From positions 310,001 to 374,000 of the forward strand of contig PPXM03000009.1 of the NCBI GenBank assembly GCA_003707065.3: a stretch of DNA of 64,000 bases, given 5' to 3'. The stretch comes from Trigonopsis variabilis (taxonomy: Eukaryota > Ascomycota > Trigonopsidomycetes > Trigonopsidales > Trigonopsidaceae). The position numbers and the translations under genes were made by a program. A model generated the notes under the pieces. The model made no database searches. It was not told where the DNA came from and worked only from the letters and a program-made list of their open reading frames with translations. This document shows positions 42,925 to 57,013 of this stretch, piece by piece (the first letter of the stretch is position 1; every line of letters begins with the position of its first letter).

Positions 42925-44658
42925 ATGATAGTGTCTGTAAAGAGTGGTGATAGCTATGATGATTTTAAAGCCTTTGGTGCAATCCAATCACCCTCTGATC
43001 AATCTCAAGTCGACTCGCAGTCTACCACGACTGGCCTATCGAGCCTAGATGAAGTCGAGAGCACTCCTTTAACAGAAAGTGATCAAGAATGGCCAATCAA
43101 GTCAAAGGGTGATCAAAATATCAGTGATCAAGCTAGTATGAAGTTACCCAGATGCGATAATCTGATTCATTCATACCTATTGGAGGAAGAGAAGGGTGAC
43201 TTAGATCCATGCGAATGGGATAGAAAATTAGAACCACTATCTCCATGTTTACCAATAGAATTAGAAGAAGGAAAAGCTTTTATTTCGGATCGTGGGTCAA
43301 AACATACCCTAAATGAATCACTACATTTAACAGACAATGATTATGGTGGAGTGGTAGAGGATCGCGGGCATTGCCCAAAAGCAGTATTAGAAAAAGACCC
43401 ATTTCTACAAGAAGAGGAAGCCGACCATATATACCCAAAGATGATGAATGATTATCATCTAGCTGAGACGAGCTTCCATAGTATTCATGTTAGTGATGAG
43501 GCCGTCGAATCTGACCATGGTGATGACCACTTGACTGTCACAGTTATCTCTCCTCGCTGCTTATTAAATACCAACTGTCCAATTGCTCCTCCTCCCTTGA
43601 GTCCAATAGAGGACGATCTCAATTACCAGGACTTGATTGTTTATGGCCGCTCTTTCAAGAAAAGTAACTGGTTCACTTCATACCCTGATCTCCCTCTGAA
43701 AGGCGACTTCCACTCCTTTAGCTCAGACTATTCTTCTCATCTTCCCTATTTAACTTTACCCGACCATTTACGGAAACGTCGCTACTCTTCTTCATCCATC
43801 TCTTCCGCTGAATCGCCGACTCTATCTCCTTCCATATCATCCCGATCTGCAAAGAAAAAACCTAAGAAGAATTGTCGGTCAGCGAAAAGTCCGACCCGTC
43901 CTCTCCAATCAAATACGCATCAGCACCCTCCAAGTCCAAAGAAACCTAAAAAGACTGATACTCTGCGCAAAGTTAACAATAGTGCTAAAGAGCCAAGTTC
44001 GGGAAGTTCTTACGCCGCTTTGCGGCTGATGACTTCGGAAGAGATTGCTGCTGATTCAACTAAACGCTCCTTTCCTTCCTGGTTGCCTTTGAATCCCGAT
44101 TTTCAACGCTTCTATGCCAAGCTTCCTCACCCCCAGACTGAAGAGCCTGATCGATATGACCCATCCAAAATTTGGCATGTTTCAGGTGTAGAACAAGATG
44201 ATCTCTATTCACCCCGCTATACACGCGGTAGAGGTGTCCTTAAAGAGGCCCTTTGTCCTCTTTGTGCCGCTAGCAAACCCAAGGGAGGAGAAGAGAAAGA
44301 AATCTGGCTCAAGACTAAGTGTAGTGCATACTGTGTGTATCATCTAAAAGAAACTCTGCTAACACAAGGGTATCACTTGAATTTCTATCATGGAGTGTCC
44401 TCCAAGACCAAGAAGCCGTTTTCTCCTCCGGTGGATTTCGAACTTGTACCTCTCAAAAGCTCGCACAATAAGAGCGGAGGCCAGTTTGCTGGAGGCAAGG
44501 TAGGCTTAGTTACCAGAGAAGAGCTGACCCAAGCAAATCCCGGACCGACTAGCCGTCCTGCACGGAAAATGCCACCAGTGCAAAAAGTTTATTCCCTTGC
44601 AGGGACCCAAGGACGTAATATACAGCGTTCCCGAACTTTTCTGGTTCCAGCATGCTAA
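42925..44658 (+). CDS. Rua1-C domain (DUF4451) putative transcriptional regulator
   Basis: The frame is continuous but contains a 36-nt intron (44333-44368, ending CTAACACAAG). It is a multiple of three, so it hides inside the open frame; splicing turns a 12-residue interruption into KCSAYWYHLNFYHGV. The spliced product has 565 residues if the ATG at 42925 is the start. The first 330 residues are acidic and disordered, followed by a basic nuclear-localisation-like stretch (SAKKKPKKNCR). The C-terminal domain has DLYSPRYTRGRG, CPLC and YHLNFYHGV, the cysteine/histidine set of the Rua1 C-terminal family, zinc-finger-like. Rua1 itself controls ustilagic acid genes in Ustilago; the role here is unknown. 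Confidence 0.78.
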   Translation: MIVSVKSGDSYDDFKAFGAIQSPSDQSQVDSQSTTTGLSSLDEVESTPLTESDQEWPIKSKGDQNISDQASMKLPRCDNLIHSYLLEEEKGDLDPCEWDRKLEPLSPCLPIELEEGKAFISDRGSKHTLNESLHLTDNDYGGVVEDRGHCPKAVLEKDPFLQEEEADHIYPKMMNDYHLAETSFHSIHVSDEAVESDHGDDHLTVTVISPRCLLNTNCPIAPPPLSPIEDDLNYQDLIVYGRSFKKSNWFTSYPDLPLKGDFHSFSSDYSSHLPYLTLPDHLRKRRYSSSSISSAESPTLSPSISSRSAKKKPKKNCRSAKSPTRPLQSNTHQHPPSPKKPKKTDTLRKVNNSAKEPSSGSSYAALRLMTSEEIAADSTKRSFPSWLPLNPDFQRFYAKLPHPQTEEPDRYDPSKIWHVSGVEQDDLYSPRYTRGRGVLKEALCPLCAASKPKGGEEKEIWLKTKCSAYCVYHLKETLLTQGYHLNFYHGVSSKTKKPFSPPVDFELVPLKSSHNKSGGQFAGGKVGLVTREELTQANPGPTSRPARKMPPVQKVYSLAGTQGRNIQRSRTFLVPAC

Positions 44659-44930
44659 AAAGTATGCAGTATTTTGCCTGAAGCTAATTATCAGGTGCCA
44701 TCGCAGTCGACTCGAAGGCGAAGGTGATGAACTGTGGGGAGAATAATGACTGTATTTTTATGTCGCTTTTCCAAGACTAGTTTATTGCTTTCAAGTACAT
44801 ACAGGGAGGGGCCTTCATAGAGGAATCAGGCATTTTTTAATCTTATTAGATTTGGCATTCTGTGGGAAGTACGCATCAGTACAATGTATACGAGACGATC
44901 TAAATTCAATAATACAACAAAAAAGCACTT

Positions 44931-47900
44931 TTAAGCTAGATATCGATCTAGAGATTCACCCAGAACAGACTCGAGCACAGGAACGAGGCTGCGGCGGACT
45001 TCCATCTCGACGTCTTCGTCATCTGCCTCCAGGAGCTCTGCCACCGAAGGAACCAAGGGAGGAAGCATCCCAAGCCATTCGTCTCCAAGCTTTTCGTAGA
45101 TTGCGCGCAGAGCTTGGACAGCAGCAACGACGGTATTCTTGTTCGAGCTTCTCAGGCGGTCCACTATGAGGTTATTGAGCGTCTTACGCTGCTCCTCGCC
45201 AGGGCAAGCGCGGGCAAGGGCGACCATGGCTCGAGAAAGAGCCGGGACTTCTTTGGGAATTGCGTAGTCCAGCTGGCAAGCCAATGCAGGTGCAATGACT
45301 TCAAAACGCTCAGGAAGTTTCCAGAAGTCCGAGTCGTCGTTCTGGAACGAAAGGGTGAGCGACTCTAAGATGGAATGGAGAGCTGGAGGAGAGGAGGTCT
45401 TGAGCAGATCGGCGACTGGATCCAAGAGGGGACCATAGTAGGCGGTGACGATAGATTTGAGTCTACCAAGCAAAATGACTATAAATCGGAAGAAGAGAGG
45501 CAGACGGTTATGATCAGCAAAGGCCCAAGAAACCATTCGATCGAACTGGGGACGGAAGGCCCTGTCATTGAGACGGAGGACGATTGTCAGGGCAGACGCA
45601 ATCGACTTGGCTTGGACTTCTTGAGACGGATCCTGCCAGACTTCAAGAAGGAATGTAGTAAGGGAAGAGTTTTGGGCAGCCACAGTCTTTCGCGATACGG
45701 TCTCGACCGCCAAGTCTACTAAACTGAGGACCAAAAGGCAAGCATCGTCGCCCGACGAAAGAGCCGGTCTCCAAGCGTTGAAGATAGCGGTGAAGAGGGT
45801 GCTCGAGACGTGAGATTGACTGGACATGACAGAGACCATGGCAGACAACAGCGCCGGAGTTGGCTCGGCAGGATTGGTGACAGCCACTGCAAGGATACGA
45901 GGCATATAAGAGACCATGAACGAAGGGATGCGCTGGACCAAGATATCCATCAAGGCCAAGATGGCGGAGTGGACATAAAGAGGGGCATCCAAAGCTCTCG
46001 AAAGAGCGGGAGGGACGATCTCCGGCAACGCAGGAATAATTTTTTGGCCTAGCTTGTCCCCAATACTAGCCAGGGTCGAGCTTGCACAGACAGTTACATC
46101 CGGAGATGAACTTAATAGACCTAGCGGGCCTGCAATGAGAGGAATGGCCGCTAGGAAGTCTGCCGAGACAGAGTCAGCCAGAGGAGTCATTGTTTCAATG
46201 CATGTAAGACATAATTGGATTTCTTGATCATCAGTAGAATTGGAAAGAACCGACAAAATAGGATGGAACAACTCCAGTGTCGGAGTAGACGCCAGGTTTG
46301 ATTCCAATATAGAGAGAATCTGCTTTCTTACTGTCAGATCTGATGATTTCAATAGCTGTATCGCAATCGAAATCAAGTCCGATGGAGGCAAGAGTGCCAG
46401 AACTGGGCCTAGGAGGACCTTACTAGAAGACGACGACGAGGCTGTCAACGTCTCAATCAAGGCCGTCAGACGATCGCGTAGAGCCTTTTGCTGTTCTGGG
46501 GATCCGGAAGACAGACTATCGAGGCGAGAGTTCAACCCAGCAGCTAACAACGAAGCCAATTGAGGAGTAAGGAAGTCTCCGAAATCAGGAATGTCAAATA
46601 GCTCTGCCACATGTTCAGGGCTCTTGGCGAGATCCAATAAGTGAGTCAACGAGTTCAGCTGCTCAGAGAGCGAGAATGTGGCCAAAAATGGCGAGAGAAA
46701 TGCGACCAGAGGTCTCGCATCGGAAGGCCTGGCATGAACAAGCCGGTGGCCCAACAGCGCGATGACCAAGTGGAGACTGTAATCGACTCCCAGTGCTCGC
46801 GCTAGGGCCGAAAACAGTCGCACCCGACGATGAGAAGGAATATGGGGGAAAGCAGTGACAAAGCTTAGGAGAAGATGGGCGGCGTCTTGATCTCTCGTGG
46901 GTGATCTGACGAGGGCAGGGATGAGACTGGATATGGCCTCATCCACAGCCTTGGTCGACAGCCTATCATCATGTCGCAGAGCTCCAGGACCCATAAAAGT
47001 GAAGACAGGCATGACGGAATGGAGGACAAGTTCGGGCGCTAAGGGAGCTATTGAAGCTAGTACCAAGAGAAACTGAGACTGAATGGCGCTGTTTGGGGTA
47101 GAAACACGAATACAGGATACCAAGGTATCCATTCTGATGGAGTTTAGATACTTTGCGTCCTTGGATGTTAGCTTTATTAACCCTGAGATCGAACTTACCT
47201 TGAGCTTGGTCAAGATGCGCAACAAGCAAGAAGCAAAGAGCTGCAAAGTGAACCCGATTGATAACCAAGACTCGTCGCCAAACGAGAGAACGTCGCCAAG
47301 GAGGGAGAAAAGAACTCCCAGAAGAGCGGGATCCTCGCCCTGGGGCTGTTGTTCGACTATCTCAAGCACAACCGTCAACCTCTTCAAGTAATCTTGCGCC
47401 ACCGAAGTCAGATCCTGGTTCTGGAGGTGAGACACCACGGAAACACTTGCCCGGCGTTTCCGACGACCTGAAGAAGAAGATTCTAGACGGCACGTGTCTA
47501 GAAGCGCCTGCAAGAGGTCGGTCGATAGCGTCAACTGGTTGAGAACAGCAATTATATCAATAGGAGGCGTTTCTAACAGGCGACCGAGAAGCTGTTTCAC
47601 AAAAGTCAACTGGACCTCTGTGGAAAGCTTTGCAAACAGCTCGATGACTCGATCACAAGCGGACGAGAAAACCTCAGGATCGTTTGATTCTAAACACCTA
47701 GTTATAAACGCCATTGCTTCTTGTCCGTCAGCCTCGTTTATCGCAGCCAACAGTTCCTTTATGAAACCCAGATCATAGGACTCGTGTGGATACTGGGCCA
47801 TCAAAGGAGACAGTAGATCGGCCTTGGCAATGGGAGGCTTGGTAGTGCCACTTAATAAATGTAGAAGCCGCTGTTTGGCCCAAAGAAACGGCACGCACAA

Positions 47901-49898
47901 GATATGACTGCAAAGAAAAGTCAAAAACGCAGACCTGGAGCTCTTTTTGGGACCTTTGTCGATAAAGGCGGCAACTGATCGGATGATTTCCTTTGGATCC
48001 AGTTGAAATAGCTCCAGGTTTGCCGAAAAATGCCCAAAGACTGCATTCAAATCAGACCGTGACAGCCATTTTAGCTGATCAGAGACTTTGGGTCCATATA
48101 GAGCATCCAACCCCCAGACTTGGCCTTTGGAAGAATAAGTAGACAAGCGCAGCAAGAGGTCGCAGGACAGTCGTCGGATCCGCTCTTGATTGTCATTCAA
48201 AGCGAGCAAGACGCAGGGCAGAACGCCTTGAAAGTCACTGAAACCACTCTTGGCCATCAAAGAAGCAAAGAGCTCAATGGCAGTAGATCGGGCAGACACA
48301 GGCAAGCTCTGATCTATCCATACTCTGGCCAGAAAAGTGAGTCGAGTATCTGGCTGGAAAAAGGAGGCATCGAGGAATTCTTCGAGATTCTTTGGAGACT
48401 GCAAGGACTTGATAAAGAGAGAAATGACCTTTGAGATATCCTGGGAGTCGCGGAGGAATGAATGGTTGGAGAAAAGGGAGGCGTCGATCTCTCCTAGCAG
48501 CTGATGAAAAGAGACAGGTTCTTTGACAGAAACGACCGCCGCTGCCTCGCTGGTTTGGGCAGAGGAGGGCTTGAACGTCAATGAAATTTGCAAGCTAAGC
48601 TCCAGGTCATCCAACGAAGAGTCTTTTTCAGACAACACCGACGAGAGGATCTCTAGGGTCTCAGCGTTATCCGCTATAGAAGAGAAGATTTGTTTATCCA
48701 AGTGATCGAGAGATAATAATTTGGAAATGATAATCCTTTTATCAGATTGATCCAGATTGGAGGAAAGAAGGATAGCAGGAACATGACCACTACCACGCGA
48801 GATGTTTGCGAGGCACCAGGCGACAAGGAATCGTTTGTTTGATATTTTAGACGAAAGGCTGAGCAAATCATCGGTTCTGACACGGTCAAGATTCACCAAC
48901 AACGAGTCGGGCAAGGGCGTTTCGGGTGTCCAGTGAGGGTAGTCGCCCATGATCTGAATGATGGCACTCAAGCCGTATTTAAACGAGCTTTTGGACCACG
49001 AGCTAGATATAGTGGACATGATGGAGTCGATAATTTGGCCAGTCAGGATACACTCATAAGACACCACCGTCATAATAGTGTAACAAGCGATCTGGGCCTG
49101 AGGGTTCTTGGTGAGGGGTAATATTTCCGACAAGTAAGGTAAAAACAAATCAGCCACGACCTCATCTGATCGAGATAGTTTATCTTTCATCCATAACAGA
49201 CTCGAGATAGACGCAGAGCTCCAAAAGGTCAGAATCCCATGATAGTCGCACTTTTTAAGAATCTGAGTGGTGATATATGTCTGAATTAAATGGAAGAATG
49301 GAATGTCAGTTGCCAGTGCTCGGATAATGAGCTGTTTGGGAGGAGCTTGCTGGCTGACTTTATATCTCTCGAGGAAACTGAACAACGGAGGAAGAGTAGG
49401 TATTAGTGATGTAATTTTCACAAATATAGGATGGCTATGGTAAGGTAAGATTGCCAACAGCAAGGACTCCGAGTTCATTTCGTGAATGCGGAACCGTCGA
49501 ATAAGCCATTCCAAAGCCTTGACGGAAGGATTAAGCAATAACTTAGATGCTGTGTATGATAAAAACAGGTCTATTGCTTTATCCAATGCATCATTCTGCT
49601 CCTTGGTCTGTCGGTCAGCTTGTAGTTGATCGACCTTTCATACCTGAACCAGTCGGTCGATGTTGATGCTGTTAGCCGAAAAGAGAGAGTTATCAAAGAC
49701 TTGAAACCGAGGATCTAGTAATTTAAGCTCCTCGTACCCTTCTAGGGCTATGGCATAAATTGTTTCATAGTCTTGAGTCACGGCGACTTTGCTATCAAAG
49801 ATCAACGAGACCCCATGACTCTTCTGTCGCTTTTTACGGTCGATCGTAGACCCGGTGCTAGCTTTTATGGCCGCCAGCTGCCGCGCTAACGAAGTCAT
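44931..49898 (-). CDS. UTP10: UTP10 (HEATR1), SSU processome subunit
   Basis: Two exons (49898-49644, 49607-44931) with a 36-nt intron; 1643 residues. The N-terminus MTSLARQLAAIKAS leads into an N-terminal HEAT array with the family-specific sequence ALEWLIRRFRIHEMN and SESLLLAILPYH. The entire body is alpha-helical HEAT repeats, ending in the BP28-type C-terminal domain with EVQAKSIASALTIVLRLND and FRFIVILLGRLKSIVTAYYG. Utp10 belongs to the t-UTP/UtpA subcomplex that binds nascent 35S pre-rRNA, needed for both rDNA transcription and early 18S processing. It is the largest gene in the window and converges on the Rua1-like gene. Confidence 0.93.
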
Positions 49899-50758
49899 GG
49901 TTGATGAAGAGAAAAAAATATTCTCACCGCTACAGTTGGGAGTAACCGACGATGAAGACAAACCAACAACGTCTTGCTTTACGACGTGAATGACAAGTTA
50001 TAGAATGCGCAGTTGTCCTACTAGCGCTATAGAGTCTCGATGATTATTTTTGTGCTGGATGCAGTGAGGCGCAAAGAAACGGAAGGAAAGCGGGCACCCA
50101 AATGACTCGAAAGCTTCACGTAGTCAAGTTTCCCGCTTCCACTAGGCTCGATCTATTTGTACGAGAACTTTACCAAGAAACATATTTTTCTAATTCAGCA
50201 TCCTCTAAATGGCAGTAACCCGCCTCAGTGTGCTGCGTATAGTAGCAATCATCGTTGGCAGAAATCTCACAATTTCATGAAAGTTCTTGCTCTCTGCATG
50301 CGCGTCAAGACTCACCAGAGCAGCCAATAAGCAAAGAGTAACGCATGCTAAAGTATTAAGGCCAATGATACGATTTAAGAAGGTAATCGATGTTATATTC
50401 AACTCCTATAGAGACACAGTAATACTGGGCGTCCATCCTTTATTTCAACGGGACATGAATTTTTCTGCTCATCAGGTGGAACATTCTCGTGAAAAATGGC
50501 CTATTTTCTTACAAACTGCACTAGGAAGCTTCTTTTCCTGTACACGTTGTTCCTCTTGGTCCACGAGGCCCGTCCTGTTCATGTCATCTACTCTCCTCCT
50601 TGGACCTGACCATCCCTGACTACCTGATTCGACAACTCTCGCACAATCACTAACTTGATCCAAGCGTGAATCTATAAGTCACCCACTGCAGAGATGTCTC
50701 TGGTGATCTGGTTGCCTAGCGCATCGCACCACCTTGTAGCAATCCTGACAGAACCGTC
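49899..50758. promoter_or_regulatory. Divergent promoter region, UTP10 / COQ9
   Basis: 860 bp. A minus-strand frame at 50205-50402 with one hydrophobic stretch is preceded by a CTCTATAG acceptor-like site; I recognise no family, so I do not call a gene. No other feature was seen. Confidence 0.4.
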
Positions 50759-51553
50759 ATGACTCGACCGCGAGTTCTTGGATCCTTACGGCCTTTGCGA
50801 TCGTTTTATCACTCTTTGGAACATCCGAACTTGCCGAAATGGTCCCCTAAGAAGAGCCAGATCCTTAAGGCGGCTCTTGCAAATGTGCCTGCCCTTGGGT
50901 TCACCTCTGAAGCCCTCGTCAATGGCACCCGCTCGCTAGGATACAGCGACAGTGCGGTCGATGTGTTTCCAGAAGGGCCGTTTGCAATGGTGAAGTATCT
51001 CGTTGATCGAGAAAATGGATTGTTGAGTGAGACACAGAGCCATACGATCCAGGATCGATCTCTATCCGAGCAGGAAAAAGTCCGATTACTATGCATAGCT
51101 CGGCTACGAGGGAATATACCCTATGCATCTCGACTTTCAGAGGTATTTACCCGAGTGATAGAAGATATGACTAACTTGAAGGCATTGGCATTATGTTGTT
51201 TACCATACAATGTTCCTAGTGCTACTGAGAAGCTAGCCGAGACGGCAGACGAGATTGTCTTTCTGGCGGGCGATCGATCTAGTGACTCTGATTGGTACTT
51301 GAAGCGGGCTGGCGTGTCGGCCATCTATGCAAGTGCAGGTGAGAGGTCATCCATTCAACGCGATTCTAACATGACAGAGTTATTCATGAGTCAGGATAAA
51401 TCTGCAGACTTCAGTCATACGTGGGAGTTCCTTGATCACCGGCTCGCCGAAGGTTACTCTCTCAAATCCTTTACCGACTCTCTGGTCGAATGGTCGGGCT
51501 TTACCGCCATTAGCTTTGTCAATTTGGCCCGTTCCCAGCTGACAAGGTTATAA
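50759..51553 (+). CDS. COQ9: COQ9, ubiquinone biosynthesis lipid-binding protein
   Basis: 264 residues, intronless, ATG 50759. An arginine-rich N-terminus without acidic residues in the first 20 positions suggests a mitochondrial presequence. The Coq9 features are ILKAALANVPALGFTSEALV, GYSDSAVDVFPEG, and the C-terminal DWYLKRAGVSAIYASA, followed by FLDHRLAEG. The protein has a TetR-like fold, binds lipids at the inner mitochondrial membrane and presents substrates to the hydroxylase Coq7. PTC7, encoded upstream, regulates Coq7 in yeast. Confidence 0.92.
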   Translation: MTRPRVLGSLRPLRSFYHSLEHPNLPKWSPKKSQILKAALANVPALGFTSEALVNGTRSLGYSDSAVDVFPEGPFAMVKYLVDRENGLLSETQSHTIQDRSLSEQEKVRLLCIARLRGNIPYASRLSEVFTRVIEDMTNLKALALCCLPYNVPSATEKLAETADEIVFLAGDRSSDSDWYLKRAGVSAIYASAGERSSIQRDSNMTELFMSQDKSADFSHTWEFLDHRLAEGYSLKSFTDSLVEWSGFTAISFVNLARSQLTRL

Positions 51554-52513
51554 TAAAATAGGCGGTCATGGCGGAACCAGCCATGGCCAAATCAATGGTC
51601 CACAATAATGTCTTTGTAGTGTCGATATCGAATCATGAATAATTTCTTAGTCCGTTGCTCTCGTAAGTCGACCAAGTGTAGGACTGTCCAGCACTTCTAG
51701 ACCACCTGCTCTTCTCATGCCACTAATCTTGGATCTGGGTGAAATACTCTAATCCCATTTAAGAAGTCATCGATCCAGGGCGGAATCCGGAGATTCGCTG
51801 AGCAATCAACGAAAAAAAGACGCAGGAACCCATGAACCCGATGAAATTGAAAAACTGGTGGATTAGATCCAGGTCTCTTATGATCTCACCGCTGCCCGAG
51901 AATATCCACTCTCTTCTTCCTCCGTTCTGAATGATGCAAATATTCTCCGAATGTTGGGAAAAGCCTCGACGTTAGCATTGATTAGTACGGGACTCACCAT
52001 GACCTGGGTGTGTAGATGTAGCAAGGCGATTGCTGCTCATCGACAACGAGACCAGGGTGGTCCTACTCTCGAATCTTCCCCTCAGACAGTCTCACTCTAT
52101 CAATTGACAGATTTGCTCTTGTGCATTCATTCTACTTTATTCTGTTGCTACTAGATAAGCATATTCGGCTCACCTTTTGGTGACTGTGAAGGCAGTCAGT
52201 CATGACTTAACTCACACATGACAACTCTAGCGATATCTAGTGACCTCTATTCTCTCATTAGAGAATCAGGCTTCTTCTTACCAAGAAAGACAAGAACCTA
52301 GGACATTCCAACGACCCTAAACATTCAAGCATCGTGACCAGCCAGTTCAAAACTAGCGCCATATGAGCATAAATAGTAGTTTTTTTAACACTATCTTCAC
52401 TCTTGTCCCTCCTCAGTCGCCAGTCCGTCCGCGCTGCCTTGCACCGTCTGCGACTCTCCCTGGTACTCTCGTGTCGTTGTTACCACTCGATCCCGGTCCT
52501 CACTACCAACGCC
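51554..52513. other. 960-bp spacer, with a possible small broken or unfinished gene
   Basis: Between COQ9 and APL2. A frame from about 51757 to 52154 reads like protein on both sides of one TAG (51864-51866); the downstream half includes LNDANILRMLGKASTLALIS, a possible single membrane helix. I could not build a convincing spliced model. The remainder shows nothing. Confidence 0.3.
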
Positions 52514-54832
52514 ATGTCCAAGTCGTCATTGGACAAACGTCTTCGCAGGGTCTTCCAGGCTCCCAGAAAGGGTATGAGCTCTAGTATATACCAAAGCTGA
52601 CTTTTAGGTGAGACCTATGAGCTGCGGAATGATCTCAGTTCCGCCTACAGTCGGGAAAGGTAACGCATTGGCATAGTCAAGGAGACCGACTAATCGAACA
52701 GAAAAGATGCGATCCAGCGCACGATTGCTGCCATGACGTTGGGCAAAGACGTGTCATCGCTGTTTCCAGACGTGTTGAAGAATATCGCTACCCCTGATCT
52801 TGAACAGAAGAAGCTGGTCTATCTCTACCTGATGTAATGAGCCTCAAGACTTTGCTAACCGGTTAGGAACTATGCCAAAACTCATCCTGATCTGTGTATT
52901 TTGGCCGTCAACACATTTGTCTTGGTGAGGCACTTATAACGTCTGTGTCTAACATTTAAGGACTCGGAAGATCCTAATCCGCTCGTTCGAGCCCTGGCGA
53001 TTCGAACAATGGGATGCATTAGAGTCGATAAGATCCTCGACTATATGGAGGAGCCTCTACAACGTGCTTTGAAGGTTAGTACCATCTGTTGAGAGGTCCT
53101 ACAAGTCGGCTCTAGCCAGTTTACTTATCTGGATCTATATCATCGCTGTCTGCCCTTGAAGAATCTACCTCGATGCTATGTGTGAGGATCCGTTGTTAAC
53201 TATAGGACGAAAATCCCTATGTTCGCAAAACTGCTGCTATCTGCGTCACCAAACTGTTTGATCTGAGTCCCCAGATCGCCATAGAAAATGGATTCATCAC
53301 TTCATTACAAGACTTGTTGGCTGATTCAAACCCCATGGTACGATTTTGCTACAGTATCAGTCTGACTTTAGGTTATTGCCAATGCGGTCGCAGCTTTGGC
53401 TGAAATCCAAGAGACAGCACCAGAGACAAACGCTTTAGTAATAACGGCGGCAGTTCTAAATAAGATTCTGATGGCTCTTAATGAATGTACCGAGTGGGGA
53501 AGAGTTTCTATCCTCACTTCTCTCGGCTCTTATACAACTTCTAGTCCTGAAGAGGCCCGTCATATCTGCGAACGGGTAGTTCCTCAGTTCCAACATGCCA
53601 ACCCAAGCGTGGTCTTGGCAGCTATTAATGTTGTCATCGCGCATCTTAAAATCCAAGATAAGGAATCTCAAGATCACTTACTGGGTAAAATGGCTCCCTC
53701 GCTGGTCTCTTTGGTGTCTTCTGCTCCCGAAGTCCAATACGTCGTCCTGCGAAACATCTCTCTTATCCTTCAGAAATATCCTGAACTGCTGAAGAATGAA
53801 CTCCGGGTTTTCTATTGCAAATACAATGACCCTCCCTACCTCAAACTGGAAAAGGTCGATATCATGGTCCGAATTGCTCATGAAAAGAATGTAACTCAGC
53901 TACTGTCGGAGCTGAAAGAATATGCCCTCGACGTCGATATGGATTTTGTTCGCCGAGCAGTGAAAGCGATCGGCCAGTGCGCGCTGAAAATCCCTGGCGG
54001 AGCCGACCGCTGCGTCAACGTTTTGTTGGATCTTTTAGATACCAAGATCAATTATGTCGTTAACGAAGCCGTCATTGTCCTTCGTGATGTCCTCAGACGC
54101 TATCCCAATATGGATTCGGTCGTCTTACCCGTCGTCCTTCGCTACGCTGACGAGCTTGATGAACCCAACTCGGAGGCTGCCTTTATCTGGATTGTTGGCG
54201 AGTATGCTGAGAAAATCCCTGACGCAAGCTCCATTCTCTCTAACCAGCTGGCCCTCTTCAATGAACTCTCCACGCCGGTCCAGCTCCAGCTGACCACGGC
54301 AGTAGTTAAGCTCTTTCTAAAAAACCAAAATCAATCCACAAAAGCTCCTGTCGAAGACCTCCTCCAGAAAACTCTTTCTGCCGCTACAAAGAGCGATAAT
54401 CCTGATCTGCGCGACCGAGCGTTCATCTACTGGCGTCTTCTATCTTCTGACCCCTCAGTCACTAAAAAAATCGTCCTCTCTCAACGTCCTCCCGTCGATT
54501 CAATCATTGAAAATGTCTCTCCTGCTCTGTTGGAGACTTTGCTCGCCGAGCTGTCTACCTTGGCTTCTGTCTATCACAAGCCCGCTTCCGCCTTTTTAGG
54601 ACCTCGGTTCGCAGACATCCAGAGACAGGCCATTCAAGAACAGCAACAAACGGCAGCCTCCGATGTGCGTCATATTGTTTCAGGTAAGACTGAGGATCTC
54701 CTCGATATCGGCGACGATGAGCCGGTTCCGACCTCCAGTTTGGCGGACATGGCAGGTATTTTTGATAATGATCTGTCCACGGGAATGGGCGACCTAACTA
54801 TCGACCACAAGGCCAATGATAACTTGATCTAG
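52514..54832 (+). CDS. APL2: Beta-adaptin of AP-1 (APL2)
   Basis: Seven exons: 52514-52571, 52608-52659, 52702-52833, 52867-52924, 52961-53074, 53206-53337 and 53372-54832; introns 36, 42, 33, 36, 131 and 34 nt; 668 residues. The assembled N-terminus contains [56 protein letters not shown] and [13 protein letters not shown], the standard beta-adaptin trunk. HEAT-like repeats continue to about residue 580 and a short hinge with DDEPVPTSS ends the protein. There is no appendage (ear) domain, as in other fungal AP-1 beta chains. AP-1 sorts cargo between trans-Golgi and endosomes with clathrin. AP-2 beta is the alternative; length and lack of an ear fit AP-1. Confidence 0.9.
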
Positions 54833-54927
54833 GCCGGATGTATTCCATAGAACTACGAGAATTGATAAGCGCAACGGTTAGCTACGTAGAATTTCACTCA
54901 TCTCTAAACTCATCATGGTCTATTGTA

Positions 54928-56601
<1,674 letters not shown>

Positions 56602-57013
56602 AATTAAGAGGGGAAGTAAGTGGCCAATGGAGATTTCGGGTCGGTTGTCTAGGTGACCAAGACTTTACCGTCAACTGCCGGACTACCCCGACAGAAGAGA
56701 AAGCAGTCTTGGGGTCATTGGAGTAGTGCGATTATGGATTAATTACTGTGTCGCAGATGGTAGTTTGCTGGGTTTGTGGCGAATTTGCGTTGACAGCCAC
56801 GCGGGTCTATCGTCAACGAGGTTGCGTAGATAATACTCAGTAATAACGCTGATCTGTATGCACGTTTGGCCAAATAATAATGTTCAATGGATGTTTGAGC
56901 GTTGGAAGGGACACAGTGTTTATAAGAGATTCTGGCTCGAAGTAACGCTAATGAAAGATCGACTTTTGAGTATCTTTTCCCATGTTCTACTTTACACTCT
57001 TTCCGCCATTTAT
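56602..57013. promoter_or_regulatory. LPD1 promoter region
   Basis: 412 bp between the LPD1 start and the 3' end of the monooxygenase gene, both on the minus strand. No specific element was recognised. Confidence 0.5.
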
